DNA of 64,000 nucleotides, taken from NCBI GenBank assembly GCA_008828725.1, contig MEHQ01003547.1, positions 440,863 to 504,862 of the forward strand, read 5' to 3'. Numbering within the stretch: position 1 is the first letter of the stretch; each line of letters opens with the position of its first letter. Shown in pieces: positions 1 to 10,404 of the stretch. A program made the position numbers and the translations under genes. This DNA comes from Saccharina japonica (lineage: Eukaryota > Sar > Phaeophyceae > Laminariales > Laminariaceae). The notes under the pieces are model-generated. The model saw nothing but the letters and a program-made list of their open reading frames with translations. It made no database searches and was not told the DNA's origin.

Positions 1-1140
1 AAACGATGGCGTCCAACGTGGCACAACAGGACATTTTAGCACATGATATCAATCGCGTTTGTTTTGCGTTTACGCGTTACCGCTAGGGTTTCCAACCCCT
101 TTATGATGGCGGGTTCACACAATTTGCTCCACTGCCGTCTTTATCGGGATACGTACCGCAGCGTACCGTACCGCCACTTATCGTGTTATGTCCGACATTG
201 GTGGTTGCCGTGATTGCTCAACACCGCCAAGATATATATATCCCAACAGCAGCGGCAGAAAAAAACACACATTAAAAAACACAAAACATATACCTGGTAC
301 GTAACAAGAAACACAAGATTACCCCGTAGTATGATAATGCCGCCTGCATATCGGAAATATCCTTGCATTTTGTAATACCGGTGGTCAGAGCTGTGAGTCG
401 GCAGGGTTTCGCCGCTAATAACTAGTTGGTATGTGCCATTAGCCAACTAACTGACTTAGTCAACAAGTCGGCCGGTGAAACCAGCTGATGGCCACCCGAC
501 TTGCCGCCCTAAGTCAGGCGAGCGAATCAAGCATAACCAGCCCTCCCCGGCACAGAGCCCCCCGCCCATACAACAAAATGCACCCCGCATTCAACAACCC
601 TTTCTACAAGTATGGAAGTCCAATAAGTGGGGAAATCGGCACCTCCGGGAAACGACTATTAGTAACTATTAGTGCGACTAATAACTAGCTGGTGACTTGA
701 GGCATGCCGACTCACAACTCTATGAACAATCCTATCGCTGTGGCGACATTTTCTGGGAATTTTCTCCACACCCCCGCCCCTCTGCACGCAACCGCAATAC
801 TACGGGTACTGAAACCCTTGCTCGCTCTGCTCGCTCGGATTCCAGGTCTCCTCATTACAAGAACGGTGGGAATGTGGAGCGTGACAGACGTCTTGAAGTG
901 GTCAAACTCCTAACTGCATTAAGCCACTGCGTTGGCGGTTCTGTTTATTGTGTCCCTCCTTTTGCAAGATTAACTATTTCACTAATTACATTCGTCCTTG
1001 TTACTGTGTCCCAGCCATAGTCTTGGGATCGCTTTCATTATTAATCGATGCGCATCAGCGCAAAACACTTGCATGGTGGGTATGTGTTGGTGGGAGGAGT
1101 GGGTTGCTGGATGCGTCGGTTAGTCCGCAGGCTGGTTGAG
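1..1140. other. no gene recognised, left edge
   Basis: Only short overlapping open frames occur here, none with a recognisable domain. A short direct duplication is visible: a GCTCGCTCGG-centred segment followed by CTCCTCATT occurs near 826-860 and again near 1140-1170. I see no RNA gene or promoter that can be supported. Confidence 0.5.
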
Positions 1141-1159
1141 CTCGCTCGGGTTTCAGTGC

Positions 1160-1440
1160 TCCTCATTGAAAACCGCACCGCACCGTACCCGCACCGTAGC
1201 AAATTAGTTGATTTTTAAATACCCTACCGCGGTTTAATGTTTGTGAAATTCGAACAGTGCGGTTCGGTGCGTGTTTTATTTTGAGAGTCGTACGGTGCGG
1301 TGCGGATTTCATGTTTTGATAGTCCTACGGCGCGGTTCGGTGCGGTTTTGTTCATCAGGCAAAATCACACGATGTGGTGCGGTTCGGTAAAACAGCACCG
1401 AACCGTGCCGCACCGTAACAAACTAAACCGCACCGTGAAA
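1160..1440. repeat. GCGGT/ACCGC short-repeat array
   Basis: Repeated pentamer GCGGT and its complement ACCGC occur in clusters separated by AT-rich spacers (around 1168-1200, 1258-1310, 1325-1350, 1375-1440). The same motif recurs at 33495-33620 and 34255-34325. Such arrays resemble the subterminal repeats of the hAT element at 10382-11862 in style, but no paired termini were found here. Confidence 0.6.
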
Positions 1441-1587
1441 AGCCCTGTTAAAAAAACTAGCCCTAGATTTCATAGTTCTTGCGGCCTTTTTTAACTTCTT
1501 GCGCATTTTACGTTCTGTCTCGTTTCAGGATTCCTTTTGGTTTTAGTTATTTTTTCCTTGGTTGGGTTGTTTGTTGTGTTCTCGTCC

Positions 1588-1607
1588 TAACCCTAACCCT
1601 AACCCAC
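1588..1607. repeat. interstitial telomere-like CCCTAA tract
   Basis: About three consecutive CCCTAA units lie in otherwise non-telomeric sequence. TTAGGG-type repeats are the telomere sequence of many eukaryotes. Further telomere-like tracts occur inside the MITE copies at 5117-5295 and 20687-20881, so this one may also be a transposon relic rather than an old chromosome end. Confidence 0.6.
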
Positions 1608-1624
1608 AGAGTTTGTATATTTCT

Positions 1625-1708
1625 AGGATGAATAATCAGGACGGACACTGGGTGCTACTGATGTCGTTGGGGAGGAAGTAAGGCCTAAGGTGAAGACAAC
1701 ACACATAT
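1625..1708 (+). repeat. dispersed repeat family D1, diverged copy
   Basis: This shares the order AGGATGAA, GGACACTGGGTG, GATGTCG, then an AC-rich end with the copies at 4651-4741 (minus), 6008-6070, 6403-6475, 18051-18149 (plus) and 21091-21182 (minus). It is the least conserved copy. The family looks like the end of a DNA transposon; no protein is encoded. Confidence 0.6.
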
Positions 1709-1744
1709 AAAGCGATTTTACTATTCGAAAAGAAAAACGAGGCC

Positions 1745-1945
1745 TACACCGTGAAAAGCCTGAAATGTATTTTAATAGACAACCAGGCTACGTAGCAGGC
1801 TGGTATACATAGCCGGCCACTGTTATGCTTGCCCTCGAATGCCACTAGAATTTGATTCGTGAGTTCGAATCTCACCGTGGTGAGATTTTGGACATATTTG
1901 CAAAAAAACAAAATAATCTGCTGGACCACCGGGGCGACCGGTATG
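1745..1945 (+). repeat. tRNA-like SINE head relic
   Basis: A pol III B-box-like sequence GAGTTCGAATCTCACC lies at 1861-1876, the same signature as in the heads of the SINE copies at 14563-14902 and 22163-22520. A CACCGGGGCGACC segment near 1927-1939 resembles the complement of the SINE 5' end. A full tRNA cloverleaf cannot be drawn, so this is a decayed SINE rather than a tRNA gene. A weakly similar SINE body may follow at 2180-2350. Confidence 0.4.
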
Positions 1946-1949
1946 TTAA

Positions 1950-3024
1950 ATTCGTAGAATCCAAACGTGTCTACGGGTATGACATTATTGTTGCTGCGTG
2001 TGGCCGCGAGGCTTAGTCGTGGTGGTAGTGTTGGGTTTTACGTGGTTCGTCAGGCACGAGCACCTACGACTCGCGCGTCATTCTTAGGCAGCAGCGGCCG
2101 AGCAGCAATGCACAATCGGGATGGTCGTCCGCGGAGGCAGGCGCCACCACGAGCCAAACTACGGCGCTGTCGACTGCGCCGTCAGGAGAATGGATTCCAC
2201 GACGAAAGAGGAGGGAAACTGAGCGTCGACGAGTGGGGAAGAGACGGATTGAACTCACTCTTCGCGATAAATTATGCGTTTCACATTAGTACCGCAAGCT
2301 GCAAGGGGCATTTTGGGGGGGGAGGGGGCGCGGGGGAGAAGGAGAACCGTCTGGAATTGAGTGGCAACGAGACCACGTGCGAAGGAGCGGCCCGAGCGTG
2401 CCAAGGCGATGCGGTGGCCATGATGAACGGCTGCAGGACGGCCCACGGAGACCCACGACCGGCGCGCAGTCCAACACAAAAGCAGTAATCATGTTTTTTT
2501 CTGGATTATTTATGAGGCAATACAGCAATACTCTGTTGTGGTGCTTGTGACGTACATACGTCACTGGTTTTTGTAGTGTTGGCAGAGCTGTATACCCTTC
2601 ATGGGGCACGACGGAAAGACCCCCCCGGACGTGGTAGCTGTACTGCACCTTGTCAGGCAGTCCGGGGAGACGCAGCGATTGCTGATATTCGTATGGTGGT
2701 TTTTGGTTCGACTGTTCTTTTTTCACCGCATGTCTGCGGGTCGTCACACTGACAGCACCCCAGACGGCAGGCGTGTTCCTATCTGTGTTCACGACTACCG
2801 TGCGTTTCGTGCGGTGCAGGCAGCACTCCAGACAGAAACCGCTGCTGTGGTCAGTGGCCACGAGTTGGCTAGTTGTGGGAACCGGGGGAACTCTATGCCG
2901 TAGTTGAGTAGATACACGCGGCCGTGTTAGTTCAATTCGCACATTGATTTTTTTTTTTCTTGTGCGCCTCCTTCGTTTCGTGTTTTACACCAGTCCCTGA
3001 TAGCGAACCAGCCGTTTTTGTTTG
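1950..3024. other. no gene recognised
   Basis: Long open frames exist on both strands (for example minus 2286-2942, 218 codons), but they overlap each other and show no recognisable domain. I do not call a gene here. Confidence 0.4.
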
Positions 3025-3252
3025 GTTTGGTGGAAATCGTTTTTCTTGCTGAAACCAACCCCAATGGACAAGCGGTTTTTTCGAGTAGGCACCCAACGAT
3101 GAGGGGCATCGTTTACTCTCAAGTAATAGTGTTAGGAAAAACATTGTATGTTGAATTAGGGCCAGAAGACCTGTTATTTCCGTATACGAGGGGGAAAAAA
3201 ACGCGAAATTCCTGTGGTAGGAAAAAATAGCCAAATTTTAGTTCAAGCATGA
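3025..3252 (+). repeat. left arm of a 230-bp inverted repeat
   Basis: The reverse complement of 3733-3960 matches this segment along its length. Shared blocks include GCTGAAACCAAC, CGCGAAATTCCT and TTCAAGCATG, with scattered substitutions and small gaps. The arms are separated by about 480 bp. It could be a fold-back element or two opposite copies of one short transposon. Confidence 0.7.
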
Positions 3253-3409
3253 TATGTACCCCCAATCCATTGACGGAGCTCTCTCGGCATTAGCAGTAAA
3301 AACAAGACTTATTTTTGTTTTTCTAAAATACTACGATACTTCTATTGACCGAGAAGTAATGTTCTGAAAGTTTCGGGCAACCCACACTATTTGCTAGTAA
3401 TTATCCCGC

Positions 3410-3485
3410 CATCCGACAATGTGCAGCATGAGCTTCAACGTTGATCACTCATAACATTCCCGAAAGCAGGAAATCACGGAAACAG
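3410..3485 (+). repeat. dispersed 75-bp repeat D2, left copy
   Basis: It begins GCCATCCGACAATGTGCAGC and runs through a segment containing CACTCATAACATTCCCGAAA. An inverted copy lies at 4440-4514 and a direct copy at 24148-24215. The inverted pair could be the terminal repeats of a roughly 1.1 kb non-autonomous element (3410-4514), but no target duplication is evident. Confidence 0.65.
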
Positions 3486-3732
3486 AGGAACCTATGCGCA
3501 AAGTCTAACTTCCTTCTATGTTTACTTCCCGCAAAGCTTTATCCACAATGCTCCATTATTCGTTGTCCTTGCTCCCTCCTTCTCAATATGCACTTTTTAG
3601 GTTATATTATTTAAGTCCTACGCCGCATCCAGGGAGGCTCCATCCCCCCCCGCCTGTGGGTCTATCTCCCCCCCCCCCTCTGCTCCTTCTCGCTTCCTGG
3701 CGGTCCCTAAGCTGGAGTTTTGAAGCGCGACA

Positions 3733-3960
3733 CATGCTTGAATTATTGTTTGGCTGTTTTTTCCTGTATATAGGAATTTCGCGTTTTTTTTTCCTATGCG
3801 TACGTAGGCAAAACAGGCTTTCTGGCCCCAATTCAACCCAAAATATGTTTTCCTCAACACTATTTTACGATGCGCCACATTGTTTGGCACCTACCACTCG
3901 ACAAAACCGCTCTCGTCCATTCGAGTTGGTTTCAGCGAGAAAACCATTTTTTTTTTCCGA
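3733..3960 (-). repeat. right arm of a 230-bp inverted repeat
   Basis: This is the partner of 3025-3252 in inverted orientation. The block order is conserved over the full arm, so this is not a low-complexity match. Confidence 0.7.
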
Positions 3961-4090
3961 AAACCAAAAAATAATTGCCAGGTTCGCTGGACAGGGAAAG
4001 CGGCGTGCTTTCCGGCCGAATTTCGTCAAAATATGTTTTTTCGGATCTTCCTAGGGCTCCAGCTGCTTTCTTTTTTTTCCCATCTGTTTT

Positions 4091-4178
4091 ATAACCCATT
4101 CAGAACCGGAAACAATATCCCACACTAATTCCAAGTAGTTTGTCCCTAAATACGTGGGACCAGTTCTTAAGGGGTTAA
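4091..4178 (-). mobile_element. TTAA-type palindromic MITE, copy 1
   Basis: It ends in GGGGTTAA on the right and reads inward AACCCATTCAGAAC on the left, with a central CAAGTAGTTTGTCCC block. Its reverse complement matches the TTAA-flanked element at 50845-50932. The left TTAA is mutated (TTATAA). Confidence 0.6.
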
Positions 4179-4182
4179 TAAG

Positions 4183-4637
4183 TTTCCCATTTAATATCTT
4201 CGCCCTGCTTTTTTTCTCTCTCCTTCCTACTCGTACTAGTAGTCCTAACTCAGATCCGGGGCCACAAAGAAGCTCTTTGTCCCTCCTCCCGCACTACGGA
4301 CGTACGGTTCTTGCCTTGCATTTTTATAGCCTTTCTTCCCTCGTTGACTCGCATCAAATTGCGCCTATACCCACCCTACTATTAGATAATAGGCGCTCTC
4401 AACAGTTGATTCCGTTTTTTTTTATATGTTTCCTTTGTTTCCGTGGTTTTCTATTTCGGGAATGTTATGAGTGGTGATCAACGTTGAAGCTCATGCTGCA
4501 CATTGTCGGATGGCAAAGATGATAAAAATAATGATATGTTTTTGCAAATAAACCTGGACGTCCGACCCACGCGAGATTCGGACCCCGTAAACCAACTCTT
4601 TGTAGCATTCGTGGGTACCGCTGTTACAGGGGACCAT
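4183..4637 (-). mobile_element. tRNA-derived SINE, interrupted copy
   Basis: On the minus strand the tRNA-like head lies at 4637-4565, with a B-box-like GGGTCCGAATCTC at about 4573-4585. An AT spacer follows, then a 230-bp body matching 22190-22410 and 14690-14880. The D2 repeat splits the spacer. The head is diverged and no A tail is left. Confidence 0.65.
4440..4514 (-). repeat. dispersed 75-bp repeat D2, right copy inserted in a SINE
   Basis: This inverted copy of 3410-3485 ends GCTGCACATTGTCGGATGGC. It interrupts the T-rich spacer of the SINE at 4183-4637: compared with the intact SINE at 22163-22520, about 110 bases (roughly 4418-4530) are extra here. Confidence 0.6.
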
Positions 4638-4650
4638 ATTAAATACCAGT

Positions 4651-4741
4651 ATGTGTGTGTGTTGTCTTCACATTAAACCCGTTCTTTCTTCGTACCCAAC
4701 AACATCAATACACCCAGTGTGTTTCCTGATTCCTAATCCTA
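4651..4741 (-). repeat. dispersed repeat family D1, minus copy
   Basis: This begins with a GT-rich run and continues TCTTCACATTAAACCC, then CACCCAGTGT and CCTAATCCT. It is the reverse complement order of the copy at 18051-18149. With the copy at 1625-1708 it brackets about 3 kb in inverted orientation. Confidence 0.6.
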
Positions 4742-5116
4742 CGTAGAGAGATACAAATTATGTGGTCACAGCCTGCTGTGAAACAGAGGAAAACCAAAAC
4801 AAAATAAACGCAAATTAATGGGCAAGGCAAGTGAGATGCGTACGAACAAATACTCTGTTGTTGGTAAAATAGGGAAATATGAAGGTTTTTTGTCTGTGCC
4901 GTACGCAGATCCCCTATTTACTATGGCCCCCCGTAATATTATTAGAATAGACCATCGGGGCGACCGACCTTTCTTTGTGTGACGACTGACGACGGACTCT
5001 TACCAATATACCAATGCAACGAACATTATACGGGCAGTGGGATATAATTACACGACGGCTGTTTGAAGTTTGGAGTGTCGACGTGTGCGGGACCGCGGGA
5101 CCACTCTGATTGAGGG
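4742..5116. other. no gene recognised
   Basis: This AT-rich stretch has no long frame. A CCATCGGGGCGACCGACC segment near 4952-4969 resembles the complement of the SINE 5' end. Confidence 0.4.
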
Positions 5117-5295
5117 GTGGACAAAGGGTGATCGTGGATCTTTAGAATGGGGGTTTTGTCTTGGTAGTAGTATGTTGACCCTCAGACCGAACCCTAACCC
5201 GAACCCGAACCCTATGCCAGTGGTCAGTGCTTGCTTGGCCAATCAGAGTGCCTAATTAGCTACCTTAGGAAGATCCACTAACAGTGTTTGTCCAC
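5117..5295 (+). mobile_element. MITE with telomere-like core, copy A
   Basis: The element is bounded by GTGGACAAA on the left and its complement GTTTGTCCAC on the right. An almost identical copy in opposite orientation lies at 20687-20881. The two share a left unit, a run of CCGAACCCTAACCC-type hexamers and a right unit containing GCCTAATTAGCTACC. Similarity extends a few bases past the GTGGACAAA ends, so the true termini may be slightly outside. No coding capacity. Confidence 0.75.
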
Positions 5296-5430
5296 TACTG
5301 CTCTGATTGTGGTCAGGCCATGGCCGAGAGCAGAGTGTTTTTTCTGTCTTTGCGAACGTTGACGTATCAATACGAATAAACGAATGCAACTAATATCATA
5401 CGTACTTTGTATACTATTAATAACCCTGAC
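5296..5430. other. no gene recognised, short spacer
   Basis: No structure seen. Confidence 0.4.
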
Positions 5431-5439
5431 CACAGGGTT

Positions 5440-5600
5440 TTGAACCGAAAATGAAAAGTGGCTCGGTGGTTCGGTCGGTTTTCGGCTATTTATTCCCCAA
5501 AACGTCGGTCGGTTTCGATCGGTTTTTCAAACAAAACCGAAAAAAAAAACGAACACTTCTCGGTCGGGGTCTCGGTCGGTTTCTCGGTGAAACTATTAAT
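5440..5600. repeat. CGGTCGGTTT short-repeat array
   Basis: The motif CGGTCGGTTT and variants recur about eight times with AT spacers, including an inverted portion near 5530-5545. This is one of several CGG-containing arrays in the window. Confidence 0.6.
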
Positions 5601-6292
5601 AGCTAAAAAGTCATAATTTCAAAGGATTCCATGTGCATGTGTTGGTGTCACATGTAACGACAGGAGGACCATATGGTGTCAAGCGCAGACTAACTCCTAC
5701 ATATAAACCAAGTACCGGTAGGGGGGATGTACGAGGGCATACTATATAAGTAATACCTGTAAATTCCGATGTAAAAAAGGAGAATATTATTAGAGATCGG
5801 GAACCGATCCAATCCGGAAAGAATACTATGTTGTTTGTTGTTCTAGAGAGATTTACACTAAATCCTAAATAAACCAGGCATGGGGAATACGAATTATAAT
5901 TATTATATAAAAATGTTACATACCGAATCCTATATATATATCATTGTTATTGCCCTCGATGAAATGCAATCGAGCGCTGTTCTCAGTTTGGTTGTGTTTT
6001 TTTTTGTGGGTGAAGAATCGGCACAGACACTGCTGACTGCTGGGTGTGCTGTCGACGGGTGGAAAGCACGGGTTTTCAGCGCAAATAATCTACTTGCGGG
6101 GGGGGGGATCTTGTGATTAATGTATTTTTCAGGTGTTTTACACCGAACAAACGTTATCGTAACACTTTGTGGCCCTTTTTCTTCCCGACTTTTATTTCCA
6201 ACCAAAGATAAAGGCTGTGCAACAGCAGCGCCCATGGACAAAACAACATAGATACTCGTAGTATGTATTCAAAATATGGTGCGTATCGTTCT
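5601..6292. other. no gene recognised, contains a D1 copy
   Basis: A diverged plus-strand D1 copy lies at about 6008-6070 (TGAAGAATCGGCAC, then GTCGACGGGTGGAAAG). No coding region supported. Confidence 0.45.
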
Positions 6293-6475
6293 GATTCTTC
6301 ATCCTAGAGAGGTACCAGTTCTGCGGGTTAGCATTGCATTGTCTGCTCTGCGTCCTGTGCACTGAGCGCAGTATATCTGTGTCGTAATTGTGTGACTTTT
6401 TGAGGATGAAGACTCGGCATGGACACTGGGTGTGCTGGATGTCGACGGGTAGAAAGAGAGGTTTAATGTGAACAC
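6293..6475 (+). mobile_element. longer D1 element with inverted ends
   Basis: The segment starts GATTCTTCATCCTA and contains an internal AGGATGAAGA that begins the D1 core at 6403-6475. The intervening 100 bases match, in inverted order, the sequence following the D1 core at 21183-21270. D1 is therefore part of a larger DNA element of at least 180 bp. Confidence 0.55.
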
Positions 6476-6595
6476 CATTAAGCGATTAGCGTCAGCGCAC
6501 AATAACCTTGTATGCGCGGGGGGGGGGGGGTCTTTTCGATTACGATGCATTTTTCAAAACCGCTGTAACATAATATACCGTATAACACGGAAGAA

Positions 6596-6650
6596 AGCAC
6601 ACCCCGGTGATAACATTTTGGCATTTAAACTTATTATCACCGGGTGTGCT
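6596..6650. repeat. short stem-loop with 17-bp arms
   Basis: AGCACACCCCGGTGATAA at 6596-6613 pairs with TTATCACCGGGTGTGCT at 6634-6650 with one bulged base. Partial copies of the arms recur to about 6690, and GAGAGGGTGTG motifs repeat to 6845. It is probably the core of a small MITE. Confidence 0.6.
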
Positions 6651-6916
6651 GTTGTGGAGGGGTGTGCTATCTAACGCATCCCCGGTGATAAACACCATGC
6701 ACGAGAGCCCTGCAGCCAGGGGGTGTGGTACCGAGAGGGTGTGACAACGACGGGGTGTGCTAACGGCATTATTATTGGTTGATAACGAGAGTTAACAGAC
6801 TCCGACCAGATTCAGGGGGTGTGGTACTGAGAGGGTGTGATAACAGAGTATATGCTGCTTGCTCACGACAGGGACGTGGCAATCCATCCATTTTACTTTC
6901 ATGACATACATATCTA

Positions 6917-8130
6917 GTAGGGGGGCCTATATAAGGCGGTATGAATAAGGCGGTCGTTCGAGATAAGGCGGTCAAAATCGGCTTGACACGACAGAAGATG
7001 CGGATAGGGCGGCAACCGCCCTATATAGCAATCGACCCTATATAAGGCGGTAACTACCCCTTTCAGGGCAGCTACCGCCTTATTCAGGGAGGCTACCGCC
7101 CTATCCACGGTCCATTTTCGCGTCCACATCAGTATAAAGCATCGCCCTGGTGCTGCGTTTGGGCGAGATGCACCTACGAAATAAGAAACAGAAAATCTGG
7201 TCCAGGCTGGATTTCTTAGTCCAGCGGGGGTGCTTTCTACACTACAGTGGAGGACCAGAAGGATGTCATAGAGGCTATGCAACTCGATGCGGTAGACGAG
7301 ATGACGGAAGCGTTGAAAGGCACTCACGTCAACGAGGTGAATGCCGAAAAGATCGAAGACAGCGATGAGGATACGACGGGGCACGGGGGCGGTGCCCCCC
7401 CGTCCTACGTGGAACTTTCGTCGCACTTCGTTTCTCTGGAGAGCGCGTGCGGCAATGGCGATGCCTCCTTCTATCGGCAGAAGGCCAGGATGTCGCTCAT
7501 CAAAGCGCATGCCTCTAAGCCAGTGCAGCAGGCAGACACGAGGCAATTTTGTGAGCCTCAACAAGGCCAAGGGGGGGGGCACAGCGGAGGACTGTAGTGC
7601 AGTACAGTAGTCAGACAGCAGTACGGTGCCGTAGAATAGGTTGGAGCTCTGTTGTGAATGTGTAGCAAAGCAAAGAGTCCTCTCCGTACAACAGTACGGC
7701 AGTATATGCCTTCTCCGGGTGGAGTGTGTCTTCGGCGGGCTCGTCGCCCGCAGCTCAATTAATATTATACTTCTCAACATGCAAAGTGTGTGTGCACCCG
7801 TCTGCTCTGCTGTGCTCTGGTGTGTATTTGACACCACACATATTTACTGGGTTCAGCACTGGTACTGCTGCAACGCTGTACCTTCCTTCTCCGAGCACAC
7901 GTATGATATCCCTCTTCGTGAGGCCCTCTGGGTCATCTTCTGGGTCAGAGGCACTCTGTGCTGTACCTTAAAAGGCTGTATGCACTCAATAGGGCGGTTA
8001 CCGCCTTATTGGGATATCACCAAAAGCCCAATAGGGCGGTCAACCGCCCTATCTCCAATAGGGCGGTCTTTCGAGATAGGGCGGTCAAAAACCTCGGTAC
8101 ACTATACCGCCTTATATAGGCCCCCCCACT
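6917..8130. mobile_element. 1.2-kb DNA transposon with GGGGGCCTATATAAGGCGGT termini
   Basis: The left end at 6919-6943 and the reverse complement of 8105-8127 both read GGGGGCCTATATAAGGCGGT. Inside each end are arrays of GGGCGGT/ACCGCCC with AATAAGG or ATAGGG spacers (6945-7110 and 7985-8100). The centre holds an open frame (7247-7597) with plausible protein composition. This is the layout of a cut-and-paste transposon with subterminal binding sites. No clear target duplication is visible, so the superfamily is unassigned. Confidence 0.7.
7247..7597 (+). CDS. transposon-internal ORF, possible transposase remnant
   Basis: This 116-codon frame lies in the middle of the TIR element at 6917-8130, between its subterminal arrays. 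The N-terminal part is acidic (EDQKDVIEAMQLDAVDEMTEAL), followed by a more mixed region with SSHFVSLESACGNGDASFY and then a Gln/Gly-rich end. No DDE triad or zinc finger is seen, and it is far shorter than a transposase. It could be a C-terminal fragment or an unrelated captured exon. The overlapping minus-strand frame (6914-7837) is longer but reads through both repeat arrays, which argues it is not real. Confidence 0.35.
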   Translation: MEDQKDVIEAMQLDAVDEMTEALKGTHVNEVNAEKIEDSDEDTTGHGGGAPPSYVELSSHFVSLESACGNGDASFYRQKARMSLIKAHASKPVQQADTRQFCEPQQGQGGGHSGGL

Positions 8131-8750
8131 GTACCCTGTAATTCATCGTACACGGCGGAAATAATTGGGGTATAATACGAGTATAACAAACACTTTTACA
8201 TTAACGTTTTATTTAAATGGTCCTTATANAAAGCTCCCGAGTGGAAGAATATCTCACGGAGAAACAATACACAAAATACAAAGTGCAACGCAGTACGATC
8301 GGTATATATCATCACTGCTGATGTGGCACATCGTACAACTCAACCACGAGAAAATTAAATAAATCCGAAGGAAAAAAGAATGAGAAAGAAAAAGAAAAAG
8401 GAGCAAAAGGGAAAAAAGGAAAAAAGAAAAAAGGACGAAAAAAGAAGAAAAGGGACAAAAGTGACAAAGAGAGGAAAAAGTGACGACCCACCATGCAAAC
8501 CAAAAAAAAAACAGAACCAAAAAGCAAAAATAAAATTTCACCAACACGGAGAGCTTAGGAGCTATTTTACGCTCGCGCATTCAAGATAAGCAAAAACAAA
8601 ACAAAAAGGAGCGAAAGAGCTATATACGAAGCAGGAACACGAGAAAGAGACAGCAAGAGATGGAAAAGGAGAGAGGCCAGAACCATACCAATACAAGGCG
8701 GCAGTGGTACTCCTGCTGTGGTGTCGTCGGATACGTACGTAGGGACTAGA
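8131..8750. repeat. AT-rich spacer with polypurine tract
   Basis: From about 8365 to 8480 the plus strand is almost pure A and G. This gives artificial Lys-rich and Phe-rich frames. A single unresolved base is at 8229. No gene. Confidence 0.5.
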
Positions 8751-8754
8751 GTAA

Positions 8755-8995
8755 AAAAAAACCCGGTTTAAACCGGTTTTTGGAAACCCAGCAGGCGTGT
8801 ACGAGTAGCCGGTTTTGAAAAAAAAAAACGCGTTTTTTTTTGCCGGTTTAAACCGGTTAACCGGAAACCGGATAAAACCGGTTTTTATCCGTATAAAAAC
8901 CGGTTTTAAACCGGATAAAACCGGATAAACCGGATAAAACCGGATAAAAACCGGATAAAACCGGATAAAAACCGGATAAGACCGGACAATTTTTT
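8755..8995. repeat. AACCGG/CCGGTT short-repeat array
   Basis: Units such as AAACCGGTTT and GGATAAAACC repeat about fifteen times, with a palindromic first half and a direct-repeat second half. A related array lies at 12905-13020, which ends in CACCTCTAG, whose complement CTAGAGGTG resembles a hAT terminus. Confidence 0.65.
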
Positions 8996-9057
8996 CACTG
9001 TTTCTCTACCGAATGAAACCATCACCAGTCACCAGTACTATTAATAATAATAGGATA

Positions 9058-9110
9058 CAAGGGGCTTCGCCGGCGGCCTGGACGGCCGCCGGTCGCAGCC
9101 TTGCGTGATA
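9058..9110. repeat. GC-rich GGGGCTTCGCCGG repeat
   Basis: A block beginning ATACAAGGGGCTTCGCCGG continues with GGCCTGG and a self-complementary GGCCGCCGG. A minus-strand copy lies at 16875-16945 and a plus copy at 18472-18515. Each is a GC island in AT-rich surroundings and can fold into a hairpin. Confidence 0.55.
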
Positions 9111-10373
9111 TCGGGAATGTTAGCAGCATTTTGGCTAAGGATAGGGGTCAGGCGTAATGCCAAGAGTTACACACGTTAGCAGAGCAGCATTGTGTCGAAG
9201 GACGAAAATCAGAGTTTTTTTTTTTTTTATATCCTCCGGCGGATGGGTCAAAATAAAGCTTAGAAAATCAGACGTACTGCCAAGAGTTGTGAGAGTGCTC
9301 TGCACACTGCCCACGGAGAGTGTCAACCGTATCACTCGTAATAAATGTGATCCTGCTGCTGCTGTACTCATACGTGTGTGCGCGTATGTATCTTGGTCAC
9401 ACACCTGACACGTGCACATTGTTTGCTGTACAGTTCTGCCTACTACTACTGCTGTGTGGGCCTGTGGGTCTACACATCTTCGAAACAGGCGAACAACGGC
9501 GACAACAGGAACAAAACAACAACTGATACGACGTGCGTGTATCTTTGATACTGGTCATGATACATATCCAACCTACGTACTGCTCACACAGCTCGTGATA
9601 GGTACTGTTGTAGTACAGCAGTATTTCAGAGTACTGGTACACTCCACACACGCGTCTTCGATATATACCCGATGCACGTATACATCTACGCGCCCCCTCC
9701 GCCAAAGCAAGACCAAAGAACAAAAAACAAAAACGTAAAAAAACGTTTAAAAAAAACGTGTTTCCCCATCCCCGTTTGTAAATGCCATTTTTTTATTTTG
9801 AAACCCTCAACGTATATTGAGCATGATGAGGAGATTTTTTTTTTGAGGCGATGCTCTCGATAGCCTCGTATCCCCGATCGTCCTTCCTTCGCCGACACGT
9901 CTCCGATTCAAGCGTACCGAGACTCTCCGTCCTCTCTGTCTCAGAGAGCCCCGTCGTCTCCGGGCGCGCTTGACGGGCACGCCATTTGAGCTCGTTCGAC
10001 GAGTCACCGACACGGGGACTCATTTCGTATCTATGATTGGAGTTGGCACCACTCTGGGCGCAAATGTAGGGACCGTTTAGACTTGATATGTATATTGAAA
10101 CAGTTCTTATTTTTCCGTCCAGAGTGCTGCCAAAGTCATGCAAAACTGTAAATTTCAAGCTCTCGACCTCTCTTTGCTTGACCGTGCTCCCTCTACGTGC
10201 ACGTGACGGCGAGACGCGAAATCGTGCATATACCATTTGTAGCTCCGTGATGCTGCTGTGCATATACCATGTGTAGCTTCGTGATGCTGCAGGCTCATCA
10301 TAGCAGCTTCAGCTGCTGCTGTACTTTATGTACATACAGCATATACGTGCTGCTGTAGACTACCCGGGGTTTA
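9111..10373. other. no secure gene
   Basis: The longest frame is minus 9793-10263 (156 codons), Ser/Arg/Glu-rich with no recognised domain. It overlaps a second minus frame. Left unassigned. Confidence 0.4.
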
Positions 10374-10381
10374 AAAAATAT
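10374..10381. repeat. hAT target-site duplication, left
   Basis: AAAAATAT immediately precedes the left terminus and is repeated exactly at 11863-11870. Eight-base duplications are characteristic of hAT transposons. Confidence 0.85.
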
Positions 10382-10404
10382 CAAGGCTTATCACGGTACT
10401 CGAT

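Noticed and set aside
2286..2942. 218-codon minus frame
   Set aside because: Long but with no recognised domain, overlapping a 173-codon plus frame, and surrounded by decayed repeats; insufficient to call a gene.
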